Origin: Lachnospiraceae bacterium
GTDB taxonomy: Bacteria; Bacillota; Clostridia; Lachnospirales; Lachnospiraceae
Direction: 5' to 3'
Length of the DNA: 64,000 nucleotides
NCBI GenBank assembly: GCA_015056765.1
Contig: SVFQ01000003.1
Coordinates: forward strand, 90,433-154,432
Below the pieces are notes generated by a model. That model ran no database searches, was not told the DNA's origin, and saw only the letters and a list, made by a program, of their open reading frames with translations. This document shows, piece by piece, positions 7,774 through 17,273 of the stretch; position 1 is the stretch's first letter, and the number at the start of each line of letters is the position of its first letter. The position numbers and the translations under genes were made by a program.

Positions 7774-10700
7774 ATGCCAGAAATCAGTCATGACACAATT
7801 TGGGTTATTGATGATTCCATCATTAACCAAAAAATCTTGAAGAGAATATTAGAACCGTATTATCCGGTAAAGTGCGAAAGCGATGCAAGAGTTGCCATTG
7901 AAAGAATGCATGCAGAGATGCAGCAGCTGGGTGGTATCATCGTGGATTTACACATGCCGGGATTTAGCGGTCTGGATTTTCTGGAGCACTGCCATCAGGA
8001 TAGGATTTTCACGGACATTCCGATTTTGGTTGCCACTTCGGAAGAGCAGTACCGAGTGGAGAAAAAGTGCTTAGAAATGGGGGCCTGGGATTTTTTGTCC
8101 AGTCCTTTTGAGCCTACGGTAGTGAGACATCGTGTGGACAATGCCATGCATAGAAGTCTTCTTCGTCATAATGATTACGATCAGCTCACAGGACTGTATA
8201 CCAGAGAACGTTTTAATCAAGAAGTACGTCAGATCCTGGATTTGAAACTGGACCAGCAGTATCTCATTATGATGGTGGACATCGATAACTTCAAAGGATA
8301 CAACACCTTCTATGGGATTGAGGAAGGAAACCGCCTTTTGCGTTACCTGGGAAAAGAACTGGGTGACTTGATGCTGAATGTGCCACAGGGTATTTTTGCC
8401 AGATATAGTGCAGATACCTTTTTAGTATTTGGCCCTTATGTAGAGGGCGTGGTAGAGCGTTTCGTGTCTCAAATGACCACCAGACTATCCAGCTTTAACA
8501 GCAGCTACCGTTTAAAGCCTTCTATCGGTGTGTACATCATCGAGGATGAGTCCCTCCCTATCGATATGATGGAAGACCGTGTTCGCCTGGCGGCCAGACA
8601 GTGTAAGGGAAAATACAGAGAATATGTGGGCTACTATGACAGCTCCATGGGAGATAGTATCGTAAGAGAGCAATTCTTGGTCAATAGCATGGAAAAGGCC
8701 CTAAAGAACAAGGAATTCAAGGTGTACTATCAGCCTAAATATAGTCTGACCACCGGAAAGCCTCACGGAGCGGAAGCTTTGGTACGTTGGCAGATGGAAG
8801 ATGGCACCATGGTGATGCCGGGAGAGTTCATTCCGATTTTCGAAAAGAATGTCAGCATCAATACCCTGGATGACTATGTGCTTGAACAGGTATGTATTCA
8901 CCAAAAACAGATTTTGGATAAAGGCTATCAGGCCATTCCTATATCTGTGAATGTATCCTTGCTGAACTTGTATAATCCGAATTTTGCCAGAAAGACCATC
9001 GATTTGATTCGCTCCTATGGGCTTACCAGCAAACATATCGAGTTGGAATTCACAGAGAGCGCATTTCTGGAAAACAGGGATATGATTTTGGATGTGATGC
9101 ATGAACTTCACGAAGCAGGATTTGTGATTTACATGGATGATTTCGGAAAGGGATCAGCCAGCCTTGGTATGCTACGAGATTTGCCTGTGGATTATCTGAA
9201 AATCGATATGTCTCTTTTGCCAAAGAATCCGGCAAGAGAGCGTGGCGGCAAAATCCTCACCTCCATCATCCGTATGGCGGAACAGCTGAAGCTTGCGGTG
9301 GTGATGGAAGGCGTGGAAAACGAAGACCAGGTACGCTTCTTGCAGGATGTAAACTGTGATTACGTACAGGGCTTCTTCTTTGCAAAACCGATGCCGGAAA
9401 CGGAGTATGACGCCATTGTGGAGGCGGGATATCCACCGGTTACGTTGCCGATAGAAAGCAGTTATGTGACTAGCCTAACCGGTATTTGGAGCTCCGAAAA
9501 TGCATTGCAGAGATTCTTCGATCATGTAGAGTCTCCTATGCTTGTGGTGATGAATACCCCTAGTGGTTATGAGGTGGTACGTACCAATCACGCCTATCAG
9601 GAACAGTTCGGAGACGGTGCTCCGGATGAGAAAGGTAAGTGCAAGTTAAACTGGGATGTATCAGCAGATGACCAGGCCATGATGGATATAGAATTTACGA
9701 AAGCATGGCAGACAGGAAAAGACGTGACATTCTCTTTGCGCTTACAGCCGGGAGAAGACCTGGAGAAAGAGACGTTCTGGGCAGAAGTGAAAGTTTCACC
9801 TATTACCAGAGTGGCGCAGCGTGTTTACTTTTTGGTAAAAGTAGAGAACTTTGTACATATGAACAAAGAGGATGTGACTTTCGACGAAGAATGTCATACA
9901 GAGGGGCCGGGATTAATTGCACTGAAAATGGCTGGGGTTCTGAGTTGGATTTATCATCCAAAGACCCACGAGATTCATCAGTTCAAGGAGCTTCGTATGC
10001 TCTATAACTTTGGCGAACGAATCTCTAATGTACCTCAGTCTTTGATTGATTTGAAGGTGGTGCATCCGGATGATGTGGAGGAGTTTTTGGATGTATTTAC
10101 CAGACTGGACCGCGGGGAACCTTATGTAGAGGCCAGCCTTCGTATGAAACGTGCTGTAACTTCGCCGCAGTATTACTATGTGCATTTCTGCTATAGCACC
10201 CAGTATGATGCAAATGGAGAGCCGGAGCGATGTGTAGGTGTGCTTTTGGAGACCAAGAATGGTCCAAAGGTGGCCAAAGATGATATGGTGACCATACGTC
10301 AAATGCGCAGCATGACACCGGATACCTATTTCTTATGCGTGCTGAATCTCAATAGAGAGATTATGGAAAGCGTACAGACCTCTGTGCCGGAGATGGATAG
10401 AAAGCTAGAGAATATCACTTCGGAAAATGTGTTTGAGCAGATTGCAGAGCTGTTCTGCACAGATCCATCCAAGAAAAAGCAGATGAGTACTATCACTACG
10501 GAGATGCTTCTCCGCTATTATTACAAGCATCCGAAGGAGAACTACGAGTTATCCTTTAGAAAAATCTGGGGCGCCACAGGTCGAATCCAGTACCTTGCCT
10601 TGGAAGTATACTTCATGAAGAATAAACGTGGTGAAATCTATGCCTTCTGCTATATCAGGGATGTGGATCGCCGCTTCAAAGAAAAGAAGATGCTGGAAAA

Positions 10701-11190
10701 CAGGGCAAGCCAAGATGGTATGACGGGCCTTTTGAATCATGCTGCTACGGTAGAGCAAATTGAAGACTACCTGCGGGGAGATGGCAAAGATGGTTCTCAC
10801 GCTTTGTATATGATCGATGTGAACCATTTTAAGAAAATCAATGATACCTATGGGCATCTGGCCGGAGATAAGGTCATCAAGGAAATCGCTCATAAATTGG
10901 AAAGTCAGTTTAGACGTTCTGATGTAGTGGGACGTTTCGGCGGCGATGAATTTGTGGTATTTATGAAGGATATCCGCAATGATGACAGGGCCGCGGAGAA
11001 GGAAAAAGAACTGGCCGAGTTCCTTAGCTTTAAAAACTGGGAAGACGGAAAGGGCTTTGTGTGCTCCTGCAGTATCGGCACTTCGGTATGTCACCAGGGA
11101 GACAAAGACTTCACCACCATGCTGAAAGAAGCAGATGAACGGATGTACAAAGCCAAAAAGAAACACAAAAGTTTGGCAGGCCTGGAGTAG
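7774..11190 (+). CDS. REC - GGDEF(degenerate) - EAL - PAS-like - GGDEF cyclic-di-GMP signalling protein
   Basis: WVIDDS/IIVDLHMPG receiver; ARYSADTFLVF; EALVRW, NVSLLN, ELEFTES, MDDFGKG, YLKIDM, MEGVENEDQ, VQGFFFAKP; C-terminal IDVNHFKKINDTYGHLAGD and GRFGGDEFVVF. Confidence 0.93.
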   Translation: MPEISHDTIWVIDDSIINQKILKRILEPYYPVKCESDARVAIERMHAEMQQLGGIIVDLHMPGFSGLDFLEHCHQDRIFTDIPILVATSEEQYRVEKKCLEMGAWDFLSSPFEPTVVRHRVDNAMHRSLLRHNDYDQLTGLYTRERFNQEVRQILDLKLDQQYLIMMVDIDNFKGYNTFYGIEEGNRLLRYLGKELGDLMLNVPQGIFARYSADTFLVFGPYVEGVVERFVSQMTTRLSSFNSSYRLKPSIGVYIIEDESLPIDMMEDRVRLAARQCKGKYREYVGYYDSSMGDSIVREQFLVNSMEKALKNKEFKVYYQPKYSLTTGKPHGAEALVRWQMEDGTMVMPGEFIPIFEKNVSINTLDDYVLEQVCIHQKQILDKGYQAIPISVNVSLLNLYNPNFARKTIDLIRSYGLTSKHIELEFTESAFLENRDMILDVMHELHEAGFVIYMDDFGKGSASLGMLRDLPVDYLKIDMSLLPKNPARERGGKILTSIIRMAEQLKLAVVMEGVENEDQVRFLQDVNCDYVQGFFFAKPMPETEYDAIVEAGYPPVTLPIESSYVTSLTGIWSSENALQRFFDHVESPMLVVMNTPSGYEVVRTNHAYQEQFGDGAPDEKGKCKLNWDVSADDQAMMDIEFTKAWQTGKDVTFSLRLQPGEDLEKETFWAEVKVSPITRVAQRVYFLVKVENFVHMNKEDVTFDEECHTEGPGLIALKMAGVLSWIYHPKTHEIHQFKELRMLYNFGERISNVPQSLIDLKVVHPDDVEEFLDVFTRLDRGEPYVEASLRMKRAVTSPQYYYVHFCYSTQYDANGEPERCVGVLLETKNGPKVAKDDMVTIRQMRSMTPDTYFLCVLNLNREIMESVQTSVPEMDRKLENITSENVFEQIAELFCTDPSKKKQMSTITTEMLLRYYYKHPKENYELSFRKIWGATGRIQYLALEVYFMKNKRGEIYAFCYIRDVDRRFKEKKMLENRASQDGMTGLLNHAATVEQIEDYLRGDGKDGSHALYMIDVNHFKKINDTYGHLAGDKVIKEIAHKLESQFRRSDVVGRFGGDEFVVFMKDIRNDDRAAEKEKELAEFLSFKNWEDGKGFVCSCSIGTSVCHQGDKDFTTMLKEADERMYKAKKKHKSLAGLE

Positions 11191-11203
11191 TTAGTGTTAT
11201 AAT
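11173..11203 (+). promoter_or_regulatory. putative promoter for the Hpt gene
   Basis: TTGGCA - 19 nt - TATAAT upstream of SD AAAGGAG. Confidence 0.35.
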
Positions 11204-11233
11204 AAAGGTATCATGTGGTAAAAGGAGAAATTT

Positions 11234-11575
11234 ATGAGCAAACTGACAGAACAATTAGAACTGATGGGTTGCGATATGGAAGGCGCCCTGAATCGTTTTT
11301 TGAATGATGAAGAGTTCTATGAAGAGTGCTATGGCGACGTGCTTGTAGATCCTGCATTTGGAAAGCTGAAAGAAGCACTGGAAGCCAAAGATGCTGAGAC
11401 AGCATTTCAGTGTGCCCACACGTTAAAGGGTGTGATTTCCAATATGGGACTTACTTCTATGTACGATATCATCGTACGTATTGTAGAGCCGCTTCGCAGT
11501 GGAAATGCAGATAACCTGATGCCAATTTACGATGAATTGATGAAAGACTTTGAGAGATACAAAGCTTTGGTCTAG
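11234..11575 (+). CDS. stand-alone Hpt (histidine phosphotransfer) protein
   Basis: 113 aa with CAHTLKGVISNMGLTSM Hpt motif. Confidence 0.88.
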   Translation: MSKLTEQLELMGCDMEGALNRFLNDEEFYEECYGDVLVDPAFGKLKEALEAKDAETAFQCAHTLKGVISNMGLTSMYDIIVRIVEPLRSGNADNLMPIYDELMKDFERYKALV

Positions 11576-11579
11576 TATG

Positions 11580-11615
11580 ACAGTTCCCACCTCGTCATGG
11601 GGTGGGACTTTTTGA
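11580..11615 (+). terminator. terminator after Hpt gene
   Basis: GTTCCCACC-tcgtcatg-GGGTGGGACT followed by TTTTT, imperfect stem. Confidence 0.6.
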
Positions 11616-11632
11616 GTCTGAGGAGTGACAGG

Positions 11633-12487
11633 ATGAAGACAGGACTTGTATTAGAAGGCGGCGCTATGCGTGGTATTTTTACCTGCGGCGTGCTGGATGT
11701 ATTTTTGGAAAACGGGATTACTTTTGAGGGTGCGGCAGGAATCTCTGCCGGTGCTGTATTTGGCTGTAATTTTAAGTCTCGCCAAATCGGACGTACCCTG
11801 CGATATAACAAACGCTTCTGCAATGATGAACGTTACTGTAGCTTGAAGTCTCTCATCAAGACGGGAGATATGTACAATGTAGACTTTTGCTATCATCAGA
11901 TTCCGGATGTGTTAGACGTATTCGATCGTAAGACCTACAGAGAGAATCCCATGAAGTTTTACGTGGGCGCCACAGATGTGGAGACCGGAAAAGCAGTGTA
12001 TCATCTTTGCCAGGATGGGGAAGAAAATGACATGAAGTGGTTTCAGGCTTCTGCCTCTATGCCTATGGTGTCCCGCATCGTGGAAGTGGATGGCATGAAG
12101 CTGCTAGATGGTGGCATCGCAGATTCCGTGCCCTTTGCATTCTTAAAATCCATGGGGTATGACAGACAGGTGATTATCCTGACCCAGGCAGCAGGCTATC
12201 GAAAAAAGAAAGCTTCCATGCTTCCTCTTTTCAAGGCATCTTTGCGAAAGTATCCGAAAGCCTATGAGGCAGTGGTAAATCGCCATGTCATGTACAATAA
12301 AGAGATGGAAGCAATAGATGCGTTAGAGGCTAGTGGGGAAGCGCTGGTCATCAGACCTTCCGTGCCACTAGGTATTTCCCGTACGGAAAAAGATCCGGAA
12401 GAATTGCAACGTGTCTATGACATGGGAAGAGAAGTCGCGTTAGAAAGACTGGACGAGATAAAGGCATTTTTAAGTAATAAAGAATAA
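11633..12487 (+). CDS. patatin-like phospholipase
   Basis: LEGGAMRG oxyanion motif, GISAG nucleophile elbow, LLDGGIADS catalytic Asp; start at MKTG with SD GAGGAG. Confidence 0.9.
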   Translation: MKTGLVLEGGAMRGIFTCGVLDVFLENGITFEGAAGISAGAVFGCNFKSRQIGRTLRYNKRFCNDERYCSLKSLIKTGDMYNVDFCYHQIPDVLDVFDRKTYRENPMKFYVGATDVETGKAVYHLCQDGEENDMKWFQASASMPMVSRIVEVDGMKLLDGGIADSVPFAFLKSMGYDRQVIILTQAAGYRKKKASMLPLFKASLRKYPKAYEAVVNRHVMYNKEMEAIDALEASGEALVIRPSVPLGISRTEKDPEELQRVYDMGREVALERLDEIKAFLSNKE

Positions 12488-12495
12488 AGGATAGA

Positions 12496-12562
12496 AAAAG
12501 AAATGGGTTTTCACCGTACAGCGTTATTGCTCAAGCGGGCTGCTCGTTTCTTTTTTTATTGT
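12496..12562 (+). terminator. probable bidirectional terminator between convergent genes
   Basis: AAAAAGAAATGGG ... GCTCGTTTCTTTTTTT with an internal GCT-ca-AGC element. Confidence 0.5.
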
Positions 12563-12605
12563 AGTTATATCATGAAGGTATTTGTTTCCGTCTTACAGGT
12601 CTTTC

Positions 12606-13460
12606 TTAAATAGCCATAAATGATGGTATATGTTTTTCGTAAATCACGTATTCGTTATAGTCTAGTGATTCTAATAAAGCAAAGAGATGCTGGAAGTCAG
12701 CTGCGATATCATGTGGATTATGCGCATCACTTCCGATGGTTAAAAGCTTGCCTCCCATTTCTTTGTAGATGGACAGTACTTCTCGACGGGGATTCGGCTC
12801 CTTCATACCTTTTCTATAGGAAGCTGAATTGACTTCTAGGGCTTTATCCTTCTTTATTAAATACTCAAGTATTGCACGGATGATCTCTTCCTCCTGCTTC
12901 ATGTCATAGGTTTGACCGATGGAAGTGCAGTAGCGAATCATGTAGTCCAAATGACCGAGACTGTCAAAGTTTGGGAAGGCCTGGATATTCTCGTAGGTTT
13001 CTTCTAAGTACTGGTGGAATTTGGCTGCGGTATCCGGATACAATTGATGGAATTCCGGATAGTAAGCGTCCATACCGCCGCACAGGTGCTGGGAGGCTAT
13101 GACGAAGTCGAAAGGATGGGCACTGACTAGCTGACTGTTTTTGGCTGCACAGCATTTCTGCATGCCACATTCTACTCCGAAGCGAAGATGAAAAGAAGCA
13201 GTGCTACCATCTGGTAAGCTGACTTTCTCCCCTTCGTATCTATCCCTCAGACTATTCCACTCTTTCCGGTAGGCATCTACATCCAGCATGAAAGCGCCTT
13301 CCGGTAAATCCGGCATATCCGGATAGTCGAAGTCCTGATGATCCGTAAAACAAATATTTGTAAGTCCTTTTTGGATGGCAGATGCAATCATCTCTTCCAT
13401 GGGGGCTTCCGAGTCTGTGGAAAAATGGGTATGCATATGAGAATCTGTAAGAATCGGCAT
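12606..13460 (-). CDS. PHP-domain phosphoesterase, histidinol-phosphatase-like
   Basis: MPILTDSHMHTHFSTDSEAPMEEM, FTDHQDFDY, GSDAHNP motifs; SD AAGGAGG upstream of this ATG. Confidence 0.85.
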   Translation of the reverse strand: MPILTDSHMHTHFSTDSEAPMEEMIASAIQKGLTNICFTDHQDFDYPDMPDLPEGAFMLDVDAYRKEWNSLRDRYEGEKVSLPDGSTASFHLRFGVECGMQKCCAAKNSQLVSAHPFDFVIASQHLCGGMDAYYPEFHQLYPDTAAKFHQYLEETYENIQAFPNFDSLGHLDYMIRYCTSIGQTYDMKQEEEIIRAILEYLIKKDKALEVNSASYRKGMKEPNPRREVLSIYKEMGGKLLTIGSDAHNPHDIAADFQHLFALLESLDYNEYVIYEKHIPSFMAI

Positions 13461-13630
13461 ATTTTCCTCCTTGAGCCTAATCATTCTAATGCTAAAAAGG
13501 TATCTACGTGTTAGTTTACACTATTTCATATAAATGGGAAATCTTTACATAATTTTTATAGAATATGGCTGCAGCTTGTACTAAAATAAAACCGTATCGT
13601 GGTTAGACGCTGTAGAAGGGGTAAACTTAT

Positions 13631-16024
13631 ATGATGGAATTCCTAAAGGCGCACCAGCTCAATCTGATGCTGATTCTAATGGGAGTTAATCTAGGCATGG
13701 CAGTTCTGGCATCTTTTACCAAGGTGATTCCCAAAAAAAGAAAACATATTCTGGTGTCTATCGAGCTTGGCGCTGCCTTACTCTTGTTTTTTGACCGGTT
13801 GGCTTATCTGTACCGTGGAGATGTATCCACAGCCGGTTATTATGTCGTGCGTATCGCAAACTTTGCCACTTTTTTTCTGACAATTATATTAATCACTTTG
13901 TTTGAAGCTTATTTACGTGACTTATATACGAAAGAGGGCGGCTTGAAGCAAGCACCAAGACGTCTAAACGCCTGCTGGGGTATGAGTATGATGGCCTGCT
14001 GGCTTTTGATTGTGTCACAGTTTACAGGTTGGTATTACACATTTGATGCCCAAAATTTCTATCACAGGGGACCCTTATTTGTTTTGTGTTATGTCTTTCC
14101 GGTAGGTATGATGGTAATCCTTTTGTCTGTAATCATACAGTATCGGAACAGACTATCCAGATATGTTTATATGGGTATCCTGCTGTTTACTTTAGTTCCA
14201 TTTATCGCTTCCATCATTCAGATTTTCTGTTATGGCTTGTCACTGATTAATATTTCCATGGTGGGAATGGCTGTCCTTTTGTATTTCCTGGTACTGGATG
14301 ATATGAACCTCAAAGCCAGAAAAGCTACGGAAATGGAAATCTCTTATGCAAAGGCCGGACAGAGAATTTCCCAGACACTTTTCGAACAGACAGCAGAGAC
14401 TTTGGCTACGGCCATCGATGCAAAGGATAGATACGCCAAAGGTCATTCTTTACGTGTGGCAGAGTATGCCAGAAAAATAGCAGAAGCAGCAGGCAAAGAT
14501 TCAGCACGATGCTATGAAATCTATTACGCTGCACTGCTTCATGATGTAGGTAAGCTTGGTATCCGGGATAGCATCATCGGAAAGATGGGCAAACTGACGG
14601 ATGAGGAATACGAGGAAATGAAAACCCATTCCCAAATCGGCAGCGACATTCTTTCCAGTATCACCAAATTCCCGTATTTAAGTATCGCGGCGAAGTATCA
14701 TCACGAACGATATGATGGGAAGGGATATCCGGAGCATTTAAAAGGCGAGGATACACCGGAGATTGCCAGAATCATTGCAGTGGCTGATGCTTATGATGCT
14801 ATGAGTTCCAATCGAAGCTATAGAAGTATGCTTCCGCAACAAAAGGTAAGAGAAGAGATTTTGAAGGGCTCAGGCACACAGTTTGATCCTAAATTTGCAA
14901 AGATTATGCTTCATCTCATAGACGAAGATGTGAACTATGAGATGAAGCAGAGAGAGTCTTTGAAGGAATTGTCCGGCCGAGATTCTTTGTATTGCAATGA
15001 ATATGGTAGCGAGTATTCGGAAGGTATCCATCTTTCGGATTGTATTACCAGAATCCATATTCATAGTAGAAGTGATAACGAGCATACTTCCAGAAACACC
15101 GTGCCAAGTTTGATTTTGTTCGATTCTTTGGATGAACGTGTTCATTACAAAGACGGCAAAGAGCAGGAAATGAACTATATGGAATTTGGTGTGATTTCCC
15201 TGAACGGCACGGTACAATGCAAAGAGGCAAGAAAAATACAAAAGGATGTAAACTACCTAAACGATAACGTAGACATGGTAAGTGTGTACAGGGAAGGCTT
15301 GGACTATGATATCGATGCGGTTCGCGTGAAAGACCATATCAGCATCAAAGTCAGAAACAAATACCAAAACGTGGATTACACCATTGCCTTGCCGGACAGT
15401 ATCCGATTTGCTTACATAGCTTTAACCGGTGAGTATTGTAATATTACCCAGGTTGGCATCCATACAGATGATAAGAAGGTATCTGACAGGTACATTTCTC
15501 GTATTGCTGATGAAGTATCTTATATCGATGGACCGGTGGGAGACATACCCAATGTACAGATAAATAACTGGTGCAGTGATACCTCTCAGGCTGTTCCGTT
15601 AAAGGACAAAATGACCATTCGGTTCCATGCAAAGACCATGCCACCTGCCAGATTGATATGGCATTGTCCATACATCAGATTGTTTTATTCTGAGGACCAA
15701 AAGGTGGATGGCCCAGGCTATAAAAACTTTATCGTAGTCAGACTGGATGGTGAAAACTGGGATTCCGACCCTACGGCAGATAATGAGGTAAACGTAGAAG
15801 TAGGAGATGATTTTGTAGGCTGGGATGTGTGGAAAGAAAGGCACAGACAGGGCTTTGAATGCGAAGTCAGAATTACCCGGGAAGACGATAAAATCCACAT
15901 CGAAACAGAGAACTTCGGCTTAAAGGTTAGCGCCACTACAGTAATCAAACAGAAAACGCCGGAAGTCTATGTATGTTTAACTGGAGATATTGTAGCGCTG
16001 ACAAACATTAGAATTACAGAATAA
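13631..16024 (+). CDS. 7TM - HD-GYP - tandem beta-rich C-terminal domain protein (intact HD-GYP copy)
   Basis: About 7 TM helices; HSLRVAEYARKIA, LLHDVGKLGI, KTHSQIGSDIL, YHHERYDGKGYPEHLKG; C-terminal about 350 aa ending VYVCLTGDIVALTNIRI. Confidence 0.88.
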   Translation: MMEFLKAHQLNLMLILMGVNLGMAVLASFTKVIPKKRKHILVSIELGAALLLFFDRLAYLYRGDVSTAGYYVVRIANFATFFLTIILITLFEAYLRDLYTKEGGLKQAPRRLNACWGMSMMACWLLIVSQFTGWYYTFDAQNFYHRGPLFVLCYVFPVGMMVILLSVIIQYRNRLSRYVYMGILLFTLVPFIASIIQIFCYGLSLINISMVGMAVLLYFLVLDDMNLKARKATEMEISYAKAGQRISQTLFEQTAETLATAIDAKDRYAKGHSLRVAEYARKIAEAAGKDSARCYEIYYAALLHDVGKLGIRDSIIGKMGKLTDEEYEEMKTHSQIGSDILSSITKFPYLSIAAKYHHERYDGKGYPEHLKGEDTPEIARIIAVADAYDAMSSNRSYRSMLPQQKVREEILKGSGTQFDPKFAKIMLHLIDEDVNYEMKQRESLKELSGRDSLYCNEYGSEYSEGIHLSDCITRIHIHSRSDNEHTSRNTVPSLILFDSLDERVHYKDGKEQEMNYMEFGVISLNGTVQCKEARKIQKDVNYLNDNVDMVSVYREGLDYDIDAVRVKDHISIKVRNKYQNVDYTIALPDSIRFAYIALTGEYCNITQVGIHTDDKKVSDRYISRIADEVSYIDGPVGDIPNVQINNWCSDTSQAVPLKDKMTIRFHAKTMPPARLIWHCPYIRLFYSEDQKVDGPGYKNFIVVRLDGENWDSDPTADNEVNVEVGDDFVGWDVWKERHRQGFECEVRITREDDKIHIETENFGLKVSATTVIKQKTPEVYVCLTGDIVALTNIRITE

Positions 16025-16074
16025 GGGTTGAATTTTATCCTAGAATTAGATAGAATATAACTGCTGATAAAAAT

Positions 16075-16103
16075 TTGACAATCGCGAAGTTTTTTGCGAT
16101 TTA
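16075..16103 (+). promoter_or_regulatory. putative gap promoter with inverted repeat between -35 and -10
   Basis: TTGACA at 16075; AATCGC-10 nt-GCGATT inverted repeat at 16080-16101; weak -10 (GATTTA). Confidence 0.4.
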
Positions 16104-16153
16104 GCTACAAAGTCAGAACTAAAATAATAATATTTTTTAGGAGGAACTAAGAA

Positions 16154-17167
16154 ATGGCAGTAAGAGTAGCAATCAACGGTTTTGGTCGTATCGGTCGTCT
16201 TGCATTCAGACAGATGTTTGATGCAGAAGGATACGAAGTAGTAGCAATCAACGACTTAACAAGTCCTGAAATGCTTGCTCACTTATTAAAGTATGATACC
16301 GCTCAGGGTACATACAAATATGCTTCCACAGTAGAAGCTGGTGAGGATTCCATCACTGTTAACGGCAAAAAAATCACAATTTACAAAGAAGCAGATGCTT
16401 CCAAACTTCCTTGGGGAGAATTAAAAGTAGACGTTGTTCTTGAATGTACAGGTTTCTATACATCCAAAGAAAAAGCAAGCGCACACATCACAGCTGGCGC
16501 TCGTAAAGTAGTTATCTCTGCACCTGCAGGTAACGACCTTCCTACAATCGTTTACAACGTAAACCACAAAACATTAAAAGCAAGTGATACTGTTATTTCT
16601 GCAGCTTCTTGTACAACAAACTGCTTAGCACCTATGGCTAAAGCACTGAACGAATTAGCACCTATCCAGTCTGGTATCATGACAACTGTACACGCTTACA
16701 CAGGTGATCAGATGATCCTTGACGGACCTCAGAGAAAAGGCGATAAGAGAAGAAGCCGTGCAGGCGCTTGCAACATCGTTCCTAACTCCACTGGTGCTGC
16801 AAAAGCAATCGGTCTTGTTATTCCTGAATTAAATGGCAAGCTCATCGGTTCCGCTCAGCGTGTACCTACCCCTACAGGTTCTACAACTATCCTTGTAGCA
16901 GTAGTAAAAGGTAACGTTACAAAAGAGCAGATCAACGAAAAGATGAAAGCTTCCGTAACAGAGTCTTATGGCTACAACACAGATGAAATCGTATCTTCCG
17001 ATGTTATCGGTATGACATACGGTTCCCTGTTCGATGCTACTCAGACCATGGTTATTCCTATGGAAGATGGCAACACTCAGGTTCAGGTAGTTTCTTGGTA
17101 TGATAACGAGAACTCCTACACAAGCCAGATGGTTAGAACAATCAAATACTTCGCTGAATTAGCATAA
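16154..17167 (+). CDS. gap: glyceraldehyde-3-phosphate dehydrogenase
   Basis: [31 protein letters not shown] active site, SWYDNENSY. Confidence 0.98.
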   Translation: MAVRVAINGFGRIGRLAFRQMFDAEGYEVVAINDLTSPEMLAHLLKYDTAQGTYKYASTVEAGEDSITVNGKKITIYKEADASKLPWGELKVDVVLECTGFYTSKEKASAHITAGARKVVISAPAGNDLPTIVYNVNHKTLKASDTVISAASCTTNCLAPMAKALNELAPIQSGIMTTVHAYTGDQMILDGPQRKGDKRRSRAGACNIVPNSTGAAKAIGLVIPELNGKLIGSAQRVPTPTGSTTILVAVVKGNVTKEQINEKMKASVTESYGYNTDEIVSSDVIGMTYGSLFDATQTMVIPMEDGNTQVQVVSWYDNENSYTSQMVRTIKYFAELA

Positions 17168-17183
17168 TTCTTGTGACGTATAC

Positions 17184-17217
17184 AAAGGTCCGGTCCCATA
17201 AGGGCCGGACCTTTTTT
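17184..17217 (+). terminator. intercistronic terminator gap/pgk
   Basis: AAAGGTCCGG ... CCGGACCTTTTTT. Confidence 0.85.
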
Positions 17218-17273
17218 CAAACACTTATGTTTTGGCATAGTGCCAAAAACAAAACACAAAAAGGAGAATAGTC

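Noticed and set aside
10549-11166. 205-aa minus-strand ORF
   Set aside because: Antisense to the well-supported C-terminal GGDEF region; no SD or domain motifs.
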